Positions 22,900-31,876 are shown, numbered from the stretch's first letter. The stretch: DNA of 64,000 nt from Candidatus Gastranaerophilales bacterium HUM_9 (GCA_002103075.1 DABG01000018.1:1-64000), one strand, 5' to 3'. The notes: generated by a model from the letters alone, not told the origin. A program made the numbers and translations.

Positions 22900-24858
22900 T
22901 CAATATGTAAACGTCTTCAATCCATACAAATTAACAATATACATATCTAATCTGTCATAAAGTTCCTTATTATCAGGGTTTTTCAACATCTCATCAACCA
23001 TGCCTGCTACTACTTTTTGTTCTTCCTCTCTGCAGGCAGGGATAGGTATATCTTCAATATGCGAACGCAAAACTTTTATTGAATTAAATCGTTTTTCAAA
23101 CACAAACTGTGCTATTCTTGAATTCAAAATTGCCATAATATATTTTATATTATATATAATAGGTTCTTTATTTTTAGATTCACCACAAAGTTTTGGAATC
23201 AGGATATTACAACTATTCAGCGATAACCTTTGTTTGTCATCATACGCAAACACCAACTTCTTACTTATAAATTTATAAAACAATTTTTCTTTTGCTCTAT
23301 AAAAACTTTCAGATGCAACCTGCTGAAACCTTTCTGGCTCAAACTTTATATAATTATCACCCTCTGTAATTTTGTACTTATCAATATCAGAGCCTTTTAT
23401 AACCACCTCATTATCAGATGTCTTTTTATCAGATAAAAGCTGAGCATTATTCCCTGTCACAATTCCAAGTGCAAAATCTGCATTATCTTTTAAATAAAGC
23501 CTATTATCAGCATTATAAAGTTTTTGGAGAATCTCATACTCTTTATCATTAACCCCAAATTCAAACTGTTCAGGATTAACCTCTCTTTCTTTTGAGATTA
23601 CAAAACCCTCATTTTTTGTCTTGATTTGAGCACCCTTTAAACTCATTTTTTGTGACGTTTTTTCTAATTGAAGAATAATTGATGGACAATTAACTTTGTC
23701 AAAAGCGTTTCCTAAAAACTCTAAAAACCTCAATTCACAACCTTTTGATATAATTTTTCTAATCGGCTCATGGCTTTTTACATTCAAAATAGCCTCTGGC
23801 AAAACAAAAGCCAAAACTCCATTTCTATTCAAACAACTCAAAGATTTTTCTATAAACAAATCATAAGATTCAATATTCTTACCCTTAATTGAATTATATT
23901 TTTCTCTTAATCTCTGTTTCTCAGTTTTTGAGAACTCACAACCCCAAGGTGGATTACCAATGATATAATCAAATTCACCTTTAAACACATTTAAAAAATC
24001 TTTGTTTGTAATATTTGAATATAATATATCAATATTATTAGGACGATATTTCAAAAATAAATTTATTCTTACAATTTCAACACTTGTTTCATCAATATCG
24101 TTACCAAAAATTTGGTCTAATTTAACATTATCAAGCAACCTTAACAAAAAATTCCCAGTACCACAACATGGGTCAATTAAACTTGAACCCTCTTTTATAT
24201 TTATCGAAGAAACAAGTTTTTCTACAACCTTATTAGGAGTGAAATATGCACCACGAGATTTTCTCTCCCCCATATTTGATAACGACATATATAATAAACC
24301 TAGAACATCTTCATTAGGTTCAAAAACATAATCAAATTCAAATAATTCAGGATATTTATTTATAAAACCTAAAGCTTTTTGGTTATCATCAATTAAATCA
24401 AAAACAAGTTTTTCAGCACCTTCTTGACAGCTCTCTATAAGGGTTTTTAGAGGTATGTTCTTCATCAACCTTGAACTACACTCGGCTATTAATATATTAA
24501 TAATAGATTTATTAAGTTCTAATTTTAATTCATCAATTTTTATTAAAAGCTCTGAAATAACAGAGATATTCTTTGACTCAACAGACAAATATCCCTTATA
24601 CAAATTATTGCCTGAAATAAATTTTTTGTTTCTTCTTGATTTTAGATAATCAATTTTTCCTGATTGAAGATTTTTCTTGAAATCAATTATATATTCTTTT
24701 GAAAAACGTATCTTGTTATCAACTGCCTCATCAACAAAATTTTTCGTATTATTAGCAAAATTAATTGGACTAATTTTTTTTAATTTAATCCAATTTTTAA
24801 GAGTGGCTTCTGATACAGCCAACTCTTTAGATACCTCTTTTAATGAGAAATATTCCAT
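22900..24858 (-). CDS. Orphan N6-adenine DNA methyltransferase with N-terminal HTH
   Basis: Predicted to methylate adenine in a specific DNA sequence. 652 aa: an N-terminal MerR/HTH_17-like helix-turn-helix (about 1-35, FSLKEVSKELAVSEATLKNW), a helical domain (about 60-200), the catalytic domain with YFTPNKVVEKL (about 205-216), SAM-binding motif I SLIDPCCGTGNFLLRLL (about 228-244) and catalytic NPPWG (about 300-304), then a TaqI/Eco57I-type target-recognition and C-terminal region (about 430-640). No nuclease motif (PD-ExK or HNH) is visible and no restriction gene is adjacent, so it looks solitary. The promoter is TGC-TATAAT with exactly 6 nt to the ATG (predicted leaderless). It is close to Type IIG enzymes in layout, but not shown to cut. 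Confidence 0.87.
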   Translation of the reverse strand: MEYFSLKEVSKELAVSEATLKNWIKLKKISPINFANNTKNFVDEAVDNKIRFSKEYIIDFKKNLQSGKIDYLKSRRNKKFISGNNLYKGYLSVESKNISVISELLIKIDELKLELNKSIINILIAECSSRLMKNIPLKTLIESCQEGAEKLVFDLIDDNQKALGFINKYPELFEFDYVFEPNEDVLGLLYMSLSNMGERKSRGAYFTPNKVVEKLVSSINIKEGSSLIDPCCGTGNFLLRLLDNVKLDQIFGNDIDETSVEIVRINLFLKYRPNNIDILYSNITNKDFLNVFKGEFDYIIGNPPWGCEFSKTEKQRLREKYNSIKGKNIESYDLFIEKSLSCLNRNGVLAFVLPEAILNVKSHEPIRKIISKGCELRFLEFLGNAFDKVNCPSIILQLEKTSQKMSLKGAQIKTKNEGFVISKEREVNPEQFEFGVNDKEYEILQKLYNADNRLYLKDNADFALGIVTGNNAQLLSDKKTSDNEVVIKGSDIDKYKITEGDNYIKFEPERFQQVASESFYRAKEKLFYKFISKKLVFAYDDKQRLSLNSCNILIPKLCGESKNKEPIIYNIKYIMAILNSRIAQFVFEKRFNSIKVLRSHIEDIPIPACREEEQKVVAGMVDEMLKNPDNKELYDRLDMYIVNLYGLKTFTY

Positions 24859-24864
24859 TTCATA

Positions 24865-24873
24865 ATTATAGCA
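24865..24873 (-). promoter_or_regulatory. Putative leaderless promoter of the methyltransferase gene
   Basis: Minus strand TGCTATAAT with the hexamer at 24865-24870, six nt (TATGAA), then ATG at 24858. No Shine-Dalgarno. Confidence 0.6.
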
Positions 24874-24949
24874 TTATTTTTTAAATTTCATAATTAGTCA
24901 TGTTTGTTTTATACTAGGACTTGTATCTGGGAAAGAAAAGGAGAGAAAA

Positions 24950-26278
24950 ATGGAAACAATTCTTGCATTTGCGCAGAGTAATGCGTTGATTATCTCAACT
25001 GCAATTCTTATTCTTGCGTATGTATTTATTGCAACAGAAAAAATCCCTAAAGTTACAATAGCTCTAGTAGGAGCATCTTTAACACTTTTATTGGGATTAT
25101 TAGGACAAAACCAAAAAATAGCAGGAAACTTTGACCCTGCATATTTTATCAACTATGTTGATTTTAATGTAATTTTCTTGTTGGTATCAATGATGATTAT
25201 TGTTAGTATCGCAACAAGAAGTGGCATGTTCACTTGGGTAGCAACAGAAATGCTTAGAAGAACAAAAGGTCACCCAAAAACAACCTTGTTCTGCCTAGCT
25301 TTATTCACAGCTATTGCATCAGCGTTTTTAGATAACGTTACAACAGTAATTCTAATCATGCCTATTACATTCGTAATCGCAGAAAAGCTAGACATCAACC
25401 CAATCCCATTCTTGATTGTTGAAATCTTAGCTTCAAACATCGGTGGTACTGCAACCTTAATCGGTGACCCACCAAACATCATTATCGGTAGTGCAGCAGG
25501 TCTATCATTCATGGACTTCATCAACGAATTAACAGGTATCGTTGCACTTATCTTACTAGTAGTTACAGGAGTTATGATTTTCTCTTTCAGAAAAATGATG
25601 AAAACAACTCCTGAAAGAATGGCAGAAGTTGCTAACCTAGACAACTCAAACTCAATCAAAGATAAAGCTCTTATGATTAGATCATTATCAGTATTATTAT
25701 TAGTTATCTTAGGTTTTGTAACTCACGATATCACTCACATTCAAACAAGTGTATGTGCTATGGCTGGTGCCAGCTTCTTGTTATTGTTTGAAAAACCAGG
25801 TGATATATTAACAGATGTTGAATGGAGCACAATTTTCTTCTTCATCGGTTTATTCATCATCATCGGTGGTTTTGAACACGCAGGTGGTATCGAAATAATG
25901 GCAAAATGGTTAATTGACATCACTCACGGTTCTCAAACATTAGCTTCTATGGTAATTCTATGGGGTTCAGGTATTTTATCAGGTATAATCGACAATATCC
26001 CTTATACAGCAACCATGACTCCAATGATTTCAGAAATCGCTACAAAAATGGGATCAGAATTTGTTCAACCACTATGGTGGAGTTTGTCATTAGGAGCATG
26101 CCTTGGCGGAAACATGACAATTATCGGTGCTGCTGCCAATGTTATCGTTTCAGAAACATCTGCCGCTAAAGGACACCCTATTGAATTCATGAAATTCCTT
26201 AAATACGGTGTTTCAGCGATGTTATTGTCATTATTAATGTCATCTGCTTATATATATTTAAGATTTTTAGTTCACTAA
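24950..26278 (+). CDS. ArsB/NhaD-type ion transporter
   Basis: A 442-aa polytopic inner-membrane protein of the ion transporter superfamily (ArsB/NhaD/CitM branch) with about 11 hydrophobic segments. Diagnostic sites are the two pseudo-symmetric motifs: ASNIGGTATLIGDPPNIIIG (about 164-183) and LGACLGGNMTIIGAAANVIV (about 383-402), plus LDNVTTVILIMPI (about 127-139) and IDNIPYTATMTPM (about 347-359). The substrate (Na+/H+, arsenite or a carboxylate) cannot be told from sequence; there is no ars gene nearby. AAGGAGAG lies 6 nt before the ATG, and a terminator follows at 26308, so it is a single-gene unit. Confidence 0.88.
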   Translation: METILAFAQSNALIISTAILILAYVFIATEKIPKVTIALVGASLTLLLGLLGQNQKIAGNFDPAYFINYVDFNVIFLLVSMMIIVSIATRSGMFTWVATEMLRRTKGHPKTTLFCLALFTAIASAFLDNVTTVILIMPITFVIAEKLDINPIPFLIVEILASNIGGTATLIGDPPNIIIGSAAGLSFMDFINELTGIVALILLVVTGVMIFSFRKMMKTTPERMAEVANLDNSNSIKDKALMIRSLSVLLLVILGFVTHDITHIQTSVCAMAGASFLLLFEKPGDILTDVEWSTIFFFIGLFIIIGGFEHAGGIEIMAKWLIDITHGSQTLASMVILWGSGILSGIIDNIPYTATMTPMISEIATKMGSEFVQPLWWSLSLGACLGGNMTIIGAAANVIVSETSAAKGHPIEFMKFLKYGVSAMLLSLLMSSAYIYLRFLVH

Positions 26279-26307
26279 GAGTAATATAATATATATGTAA
26301 TATATAC

Positions 26308-26342
26308 AAAGAGAGTTGTTTTGTTAACAGCTCTCTTTTTTA
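26308..26342 (+). terminator. Terminator of the transporter gene
   Basis: AGAGAGTTGTT, a 5-nt loop, then AACAGCTCTCT with one G-U pair and six Ts. Confidence 0.85.
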
Positions 26343-26542
26343 GTTATATCAATAGTTTCAAGGGATTACAAAATATTAATATTAAGAATGTAAAAATTAC
26401 AATTATTTTTAACAAAGATTAATAATCGCCAAAACTCCCATATATCACAAATAAAAAAAATTTCCTCAATTTTTACAAAAAATCGTCCAAAAGGTTGACT
26501 TTACATGAATGAAAATTAAGGTTACAATAGATATAACAATAA

Positions 26543-26573
26543 ACGGAAGTTGATAAATTTACGGAAGTTGATA
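26543..26573 (+). promoter_or_regulatory. Direct repeat in the nrdD leader (possible operator)
   Basis: ACGGAAGTTGATA occurs twice with an 18-bp period (26543-26555 and 26561-26573), about 80 nt before the nrdD start. The surrounding 376-bp gap also holds a TTGACT...TACAAT pair that is badly spaced (22 bp). The repeat does not match the NrdR box as I know it. Confidence 0.4.
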
Positions 26574-26654
26574 TTTAATAATTGGTTACTTAATCAGCAG
26601 CTAATAGTGTGTACTCAAAAAAATTTTGGGAAATTCGGAGGTTTTTTAGATATT

Positions 26655-28946
26655 ATGAATGAAACAACAACAAAAAGAGAAGAAAGTGTTGTAGGATTTG
26701 ATAAGTCAGCAGGAAACATGACAAACACAATAAAGGGAGCGACAGTGAAAGTTAATGCAGAAAAAATTCAATCAAACAATTCAGTAGGTCAAATTATAGA
26801 TTTCTGCCCTAAAATTTCAACCAATAACATCAAGATTATTAAAAAAGACGGAACTCTTGAAAATTATGACGTATCTAAAGTAGTTATTGCAATTAAAAAA
26901 TCAGCAGATAGAATGATTATCAAATTAACAGATGCTGAAATTGAAAAAATTTGTGACATTGTTAATAAAAGTGTAGTAGGATTTGGTAAAGAAAAGATTG
27001 AAATTATCAAAATCCATAGTATTGTAGAAAGTGCACTTGAAGACGTAAATCCAAAAGTTGCAAAGAGCTACAGAGATTATAGAAACTACAAAATTGATTT
27101 CGTAACTATGTTAGATAAAGTATTCCAAGAATCTCAAAGAATTATGTACATTGGTGACAAAGAAAATGCCAATGCAGATTCAGCTTTGGTATCAACAAAG
27201 AGATCATTAATTTTTAACGAATTAAACAAAGAATTGTACAAAAAATTCTTCTTATCAGTAGATGAATTACAAGCAATCAGAGATGGTTACATTTATATTC
27301 ACGATATGTCAGCAAGACGTGACACTATGAACTGTTGTTTATTCGATGTAGCATCAGTTCTTAAAGATGGTTTTGAAATGGGTAACATTTGGTACAACGA
27401 ACCAAAATCACTAGATGTTGCGTTTGATGTAATCGGTGATATCGTAATGGCTGCTGCAAGTCAACAATATGGTGGTTTCACTGTGCCAGAAGTTGATAAG
27501 ATTTTAGCACCTTACGCAGAAAAAACTTATGAAAGACAATACAACAGATATTTATGTCTAGGTTTGTCGTTTGAAAAAGCAAGAGAAGCAGCATTAGAAG
27601 ATGTAACAAAAGACTTTGAACAAGGTTTTCAAGGTTGGGAATACAAGTTCAACACAGTTGCATCATCTAGAGGGGACTACCCATTCATCACAGTTTCTAC
27701 AGGTTTAGGAACTAGTCAGTTTGAAAAATTAGCAACAATTTCTATGCTAAAAATCAGACAAGGTGGACAAGGTAAAAAAGAATGTAAAAAGCCTGTATTA
27801 TTCCCTAAAATAGTATTCTTATATGATGAAAATCTTCACGGCGAAGGCAAAATCTCAGAAGATTTGTTCCATGCAGGTGTTGAATGTTCTAGAAAAACAA
27901 TGTATCCTGACTGGTTATCACTATCAGGTGAAGGTTATGTAGCTAGTATGTATAAGAAATATGGTAAAGTTGTTTCACCAATGGGTTGTAGAGCATTCTT
28001 ATCTCCTTGGTTTGAAAGAGGCGGTATGCACCCAGCTGATGAAAACGATACTCCTGTATTTGTTGGTCGTTTCAACATCGGTGCAATTAGCTTACACTTA
28101 CCAATGATTTATGCAAAAGCTAAGAAAGAAAGTAAAGATTTCTATGAAGTTCTAGATTACTATATGGAACTTATCAGACAGCTTCACATCAGAACTTATG
28201 ATTATCTTGGTGAAATGAAAGCATCTGTTAATCCATTAGCATTCTGTGAAGGCGGTTTCTTGGGCGGACACCTTGGTATCCACGATAAGATTAAACCTAT
28301 CTTAAAATCTGCAACAGCTTCATTTGGTATTACAGCGTTAAACGAATTACAAGAAGTTTACAACGGAAAATCTCTTGTTGAAGATGGACAATTCGCTATT
28401 GAAGTTATGGAATACATCAACAAGAAAGTTAATGAATTTAAAGAAGAAGATGGTTGGTTATACGCATTATACGGAACACCTGCTGAAAACCTTTGTGGTT
28501 TACAAGTAAAACAATTCCGTAAAAAATACGGTGTAGTTGCTCACGTATCAGATAAACCATACGTATCAAACTCATTCCACTGCCACGTATCAGAAAATAT
28601 CAGCCCAATCCAAAAACAAGATTTGGAAAAACGTTTCTGGGATTTGATGAACGGTGGCAAAATCCAGTATGTTAAATATCCTATCAACTACAACAAAAAA
28701 GCTGTAGAAACTCTTCTTAGAAGAGCTATGGATATGGGATTCTATGAAGGTGTTAACCTTGCATTATCATACTGTGATGATTGCGGACATCAGGAATTAG
28801 ATATGGACGTATGTCCAAAATGCGGCTCAAAGAATTTAACTAAAATCGACAGAATGAACGGTTATCTAGCATATTCTAGAGTTAAAGGTGATTCAAGATT
28901 GGCTGCTCACAAAATGGAAGAAATTAAAGATAGAAAGAGTATGTAA
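26655..28946 (+). CDS. nrdD: Anaerobic ribonucleoside-triphosphate reductase (class III)
   Basis: Reduces NTPs to dNTPs using a glycyl radical; oxygen sensitive. I place the start at ATG 26655 (MNETTTKREESVVGFDK), with GGAGG 13 nt upstream; a longer frame from a TTG at 26550 overlaps the leader repeats. 763 aa: a Ser/Lys-rich tail, an ATP-cone (about 55-150, IKIIKKDGTLENYDVSKVVI), the catalytic barrel (MNCCLFDVASVL with the active cysteine near residue 232; FITVSTGLGTSQ), a zinc site YCDDCGHQELDMDVCPKCGS near the C-terminus and the glycyl-radical loop RMNGYLA. The ATP-cone predicts allosteric control. The activase nrdG follows after 133 nt. Confidence 0.95.
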   Translation: MNETTTKREESVVGFDKSAGNMTNTIKGATVKVNAEKIQSNNSVGQIIDFCPKISTNNIKIIKKDGTLENYDVSKVVIAIKKSADRMIIKLTDAEIEKICDIVNKSVVGFGKEKIEIIKIHSIVESALEDVNPKVAKSYRDYRNYKIDFVTMLDKVFQESQRIMYIGDKENANADSALVSTKRSLIFNELNKELYKKFFLSVDELQAIRDGYIYIHDMSARRDTMNCCLFDVASVLKDGFEMGNIWYNEPKSLDVAFDVIGDIVMAAASQQYGGFTVPEVDKILAPYAEKTYERQYNRYLCLGLSFEKAREAALEDVTKDFEQGFQGWEYKFNTVASSRGDYPFITVSTGLGTSQFEKLATISMLKIRQGGQGKKECKKPVLFPKIVFLYDENLHGEGKISEDLFHAGVECSRKTMYPDWLSLSGEGYVASMYKKYGKVVSPMGCRAFLSPWFERGGMHPADENDTPVFVGRFNIGAISLHLPMIYAKAKKESKDFYEVLDYYMELIRQLHIRTYDYLGEMKASVNPLAFCEGGFLGGHLGIHDKIKPILKSATASFGITALNELQEVYNGKSLVEDGQFAIEVMEYINKKVNEFKEEDGWLYALYGTPAENLCGLQVKQFRKKYGVVAHVSDKPYVSNSFHCHVSENISPIQKQDLEKRFWDLMNGGKIQYVKYPINYNKKAVETLLRRAMDMGFYEGVNLALSYCDDCGHQELDMDVCPKCGSKNLTKIDRMNGYLAYSRVKGDSRLAAHKMEEIKDRKSM

Positions 28947-28962
28947 TCATACATAATATATG

Positions 28963-29031
28963 TCATTTAGGTTTAAGGATTTGCCAAATAACGAAAAGAG
29001 TTTTAAAAGCAAACCTTAAACTAGAAAATGA
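28963..29031 (+). repeat. Long imperfect inverted repeat between nrdD and nrdG
   Basis: The left arm 28963-28984 (TCATTTAGGTTTAAGGATTTGC) and right arm 29009-29031 pair over about 20 bp with small bulges, leaving a 24-nt loop. There is no T-tract after it, so it is more likely an mRNA stability or processing hairpin than a terminator. Confidence 0.55.
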
Positions 29032-29079
29032 CTCAGTGTTTTTGCTAAGAATAGAGGAATTTAGGGAGCTTAAGAGAGA

Positions 29080-29568
29080 ATGAATTACCATAATATTACA
29101 ACTGACGATATGTTAAATGGTGACGGATTACGTGTAGTGCTTTGGGTTGCGGGCTGTAACCACTACTGCAAACATTGTCAAAACCCAGAAACTTGGGACG
29201 TAGGTGGTGGTATACCATTCGATGAAACTGCTGAAAAAGAACTTTTTGAAAAGCTTAGTGCTCCATATATTTCAGGTATAACTTTTAGTGGTGGTGACCC
29301 ACTTCACCCATTTAATCGTTCTGAAGTATTCAGACTTATCAAAAAAACAAAAGAACTTTTCCCTGAAAAAACTATTTGGCTATACACAGGTTATAACTGG
29401 GAAGAAATCCACCATCTTGAAGGTCTAGAAAACATAGACGTTCTTTGTGAAGGTGAGTTTATTGACGAACTAAAAGACGTAAATATCCACTGGGTTGGTA
29501 GCTCTAACCAACGTGTTATCAATGTAAAAGAAACATTAAAGACTGGCAATATCGTTTTACACGAATAA
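29080..29568 (+). CDS. nrdG: Anaerobic ribonucleotide reductase activating protein (radical SAM)
   Basis: Uses SAM and a [4Fe-4S] cluster to install the glycyl radical on NrdD. At 162 aa it has family length. The radical-SAM cluster motif is CNHYCKHC (CxxxCxxC, about residues 26-33), followed by QNPETWDVGGG; ITFSGGDPL (about 67-75) is the SAM-binding GGE-like motif, and LYTGYNWEEI lies near 106-115. The start is ATG 29080 with AGGGAG upstream. It is co-oriented with nrdD, separated by a structured 133-nt spacer. Confidence 0.95.
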   Translation: MNYHNITTDDMLNGDGLRVVLWVAGCNHYCKHCQNPETWDVGGGIPFDETAEKELFEKLSAPYISGITFSGGDPLHPFNRSEVFRLIKKTKELFPEKTIWLYTGYNWEEIHHLEGLENIDVLCEGEFIDELKDVNIHWVGSSNQRVINVKETLKTGNIVLHE

Positions 29569-29605
29569 TTTCTTTTGGTCTAAAACATGTACTTTTATAT
29601 CACAT

Positions 29606-29635
29606 TTGATACATATAATATCTATATGATATAAT
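29606..29635 (+). promoter_or_regulatory. Promoter of the GT2-PRT-HAD gene
   Basis: TTGATA (29606-29611), an 18-bp spacer and TATAAT (29630-29635). The leader is about 50 nt with AAGAAGGAA before ATG 29692. Confidence 0.65.
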
Positions 29636-29691
29636 ATATGCACAGTTTTTTAAGATTTGTCTAGATTTAATCTAAGAAAGAAGGAATTAAT

Positions 29692-31548
29692 ATGATTGGA
29701 AATCCAAAAGTAAGTGTAATTATACCTGTTTATAATACTGAATTATACTTGCCTAAATGTTTAGATAGCGTAATCAATCAAACGCTAAATGAAATTGAGA
29801 TTATTGCAATCAATGATGGTTCTACAGATAATTCTTTAAAAATATTAAACGAATACAAAAACAAAGATTTTAGAATAACTATACTAGAACAAACTAATGG
29901 TGGAGCAGGCAAAGCCAGAAACTTTGGTATACAAAATGCTAAAGGTGATTATTTATATTTTCTAGACAGCGACGATTATTTAGAACCAAATTTCTTGCAC
30001 GATATGTATAATAAAATTGTGGAAGAAAATTCTGATATATGTATTTGTAAGTATAATGAAGTAAGAAAAGATAATAACGCTATAAACCAAAAAGATACAT
30101 CATTACTAGTAAACTTGCTACCTACAAAACATTTTAATTATAAAAATATCACTAACAATTTGTTCCAATTCTGTTCAATTTCTGTTTGGACAAAACTTTA
30201 TAAAAGAGATTTTGTGTTAGAAAATAAAGTTTATTTTCAAGAACAAAAGACTGTAAATGATGTATATTTCAATTATGCTACATTGATTTTAGCAAAATCA
30301 ATAACCTATTTAGATCAAGCTATGGTGAATTATAGAATTGATGTTAAAAATTCACTAACAAGTCAAAGAGGGAAAACGCTTAATGATATAATTTCAGCGT
30401 ATACACAAATTAGAACATTGTTAGAAAAAAATAATTTACTCAATGATTTACAAGAGTCTATGTACAGAAAAATGATATCAAGCATTAAATATGAAATGAG
30501 CTATAAAAAAGCAAACAAACGCACGTTATATAAACAAATGGCTGGTTTCATACCTAAGAAATATGTCAAAAAATATTATAAAGAAAAAACTTTATTACAA
30601 CAGATATTTTCTATAAAAAATGAAGACAAACACAAAGTTTTAACAATACTAGGAATTAGAATTAAGTTCACACCAAAGAACCACATAAAAAATTATAGAA
30701 CATATTCAGATTTGAGTAATATAATAAAAGATTATGTACAAAAAAATCCATTTAATGAAATAGATTTAATCGTTGGAATTCCAAGAAGTGGAATGATACC
30801 AGCTTATATGATGGCAGCGTTCTTAAACAAAAAAGTATGTTCATTACAAGAATTTAAGAACGGATTATATAGTTCAAATGGTGTTCGTTCCATTCCAACA
30901 AAAGGACAAATTAAAAACATCTTAATAGTAGATGATTCTATCTTGAGCGGACATGCAATAAATGAAGTTAAAAATGTGTTATCGAGTGAAGAATATTCAC
31001 GATTCAATTTCAAATATTTGACTGTATTTGCAACAGAAAAATCAAAAAATAAAGTTGATTACTATATGCAAATCTGTCAGGCTCCAAGACTGTTTCAGTG
31101 GAACTATTTGAACCACAAAATCGCCACCGCATCTTGTTATGATATGGACGGAGTTTTGTGCGTAGACCCAACCTCAGAAGAAAATGATGACGGTGAAAAA
31201 TATAGAAAATTCTGTTTAACTGCAAAACCTTTGTTTATACCTAGTTATTGCATAAAAGCAATTGTTACATCAAGACTAGAAAAATTCAGAAAAGAAACAG
31301 AACAATGGCTGAAAGATAACAACGTTAAATATGAAAAATTGTATATGTTGGACGTAAAAACAGCAGAAGAGAGAAGAAAATTAGGATTGCACGCAAAATA
31401 CAAAGCAGAAATCTATAAGAAACTAAAACAATGTAAACTGTTTGTGGAATCAGAACCAAGACAAGCAAAAGAGATATTTAAGTTGACTGGAAAGCCTTGT
31501 GTATGCGTAGCAACAGATGAGTATTATTCTAACGAGTTAGAAAAATAA
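29692..31548 (+). CDS. Three-domain protein: GT2 glycosyltransferase + phosphoribosyltransferase + HAD phosphatase
   Basis: 618 aa in three parts. Residues 1-220 are a GT-A family 2 glycosyltransferase (KVSVIIPVYNTELYLPKCLD; DGSTDNS; the DxD-like LDSDDYL near 93-97). Residues 220-330 are a helical linker. Residues 340-470 are a type I phosphoribosyltransferase (VGIPRSG at about 361; the PRPP loop ILIVDDSILSGHA at about 410-422). Residues 480-618 are a HAD-like phosphatase (YDMDGVLCVDP at about 483; VTSRLEKF near 525). Known ribofuranosyl-adding enzymes of bacterial polysaccharides use PRPP through a PRT module and then remove the 5-phosphate with a phosphatase module. This fusion fits that chemistry in one chain. 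The substrate is unproven. It has its own promoter and no polysaccharide genes directly adjacent. Confidence 0.85.
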   Translation: MIGNPKVSVIIPVYNTELYLPKCLDSVINQTLNEIEIIAINDGSTDNSLKILNEYKNKDFRITILEQTNGGAGKARNFGIQNAKGDYLYFLDSDDYLEPNFLHDMYNKIVEENSDICICKYNEVRKDNNAINQKDTSLLVNLLPTKHFNYKNITNNLFQFCSISVWTKLYKRDFVLENKVYFQEQKTVNDVYFNYATLILAKSITYLDQAMVNYRIDVKNSLTSQRGKTLNDIISAYTQIRTLLEKNNLLNDLQESMYRKMISSIKYEMSYKKANKRTLYKQMAGFIPKKYVKKYYKEKTLLQQIFSIKNEDKHKVLTILGIRIKFTPKNHIKNYRTYSDLSNIIKDYVQKNPFNEIDLIVGIPRSGMIPAYMMAAFLNKKVCSLQEFKNGLYSSNGVRSIPTKGQIKNILIVDDSILSGHAINEVKNVLSSEEYSRFNFKYLTVFATEKSKNKVDYYMQICQAPRLFQWNYLNHKIATASCYDMDGVLCVDPTSEENDDGEKYRKFCLTAKPLFIPSYCIKAIVTSRLEKFRKETEQWLKDNNVKYEKLYMLDVKTAEERRKLGLHAKYKAEIYKKLKQCKLFVESEPRQAKEIFKLTGKPCVCVATDEYYSNELEK

Positions 31549-31555
31549 GGTGGTT

Positions 31556-31815
31556 GCAGAACTGTTGGTAGGGGTTTCTACCCCAACAAAATATGTTCAG
31601 AGGGATGCTTCAGTCGTTGCACTTTGCGTTGATGTCTTGGATTATTCGGGCGTGCTAAACACTATATTCACTTTTAAATTCTAACGAATTTAGCCGTTCA
31701 TTCCGTGTTTTACGCTCTTACGGGTTGGGTCACTTTGTGACACGGCACCTCCTCTCACAAAACAATACTTAATTGTTTTGTTCGGCAGAGTCGAAAATCC
31801 GCAACTCACAATGAC
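31556..31815. repeat. Repeat-module fragment between the fusion gene and ferredoxin
   Basis: Holds GCAGAACTGTTGGTAGGGGT, TGTTCAGAGGGATGCTTCAG, a GTCTTGGATTATTCGGGCGT stretch and AAAATCCGCAACTCACAATGAC at its right end, all diverged versions of blocks seen at 9480, 17700 and 20130. No gene is seen. Confidence 0.55.
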
Positions 31816-31823
31816 AAATTAAC

Positions 31824-31858
31824 TAAAAAAGACGAGATAAAAATCTCGTCTTTTTTAT
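31824..31858. terminator. Bidirectional terminator
   Basis: AAAAAAGACGAGAT, a 4-nt loop, then ATCTCGTCTTTTTT. Symmetric, so it can serve the leftward ferredoxin gene and any rightward transcription. Confidence 0.85.
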
Positions 31859-31876
31859 TACCTATATGGTACAAAA

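Noticed and set aside
22900..26278. Complete restriction-modification or BREX-type locus around the methyltransferase
   Set aside because: The flanking genes are a SpoIID-like protein and an ion transporter; no nuclease, ATPase or specificity subunit is visible.
26550..26654. Longer nrdD start at TTG 26550
   Set aside because: It would translate the direct repeat and leader; ATG 26655 has GGAGG upstream and gives a normal NrdD N-terminus.
29692..31548. Three separate genes or a frameshifted assembly artefact instead of a fusion
   Set aside because: The frame is continuous for 618 codons with one ribosome binding site and family motifs intact in all three parts.
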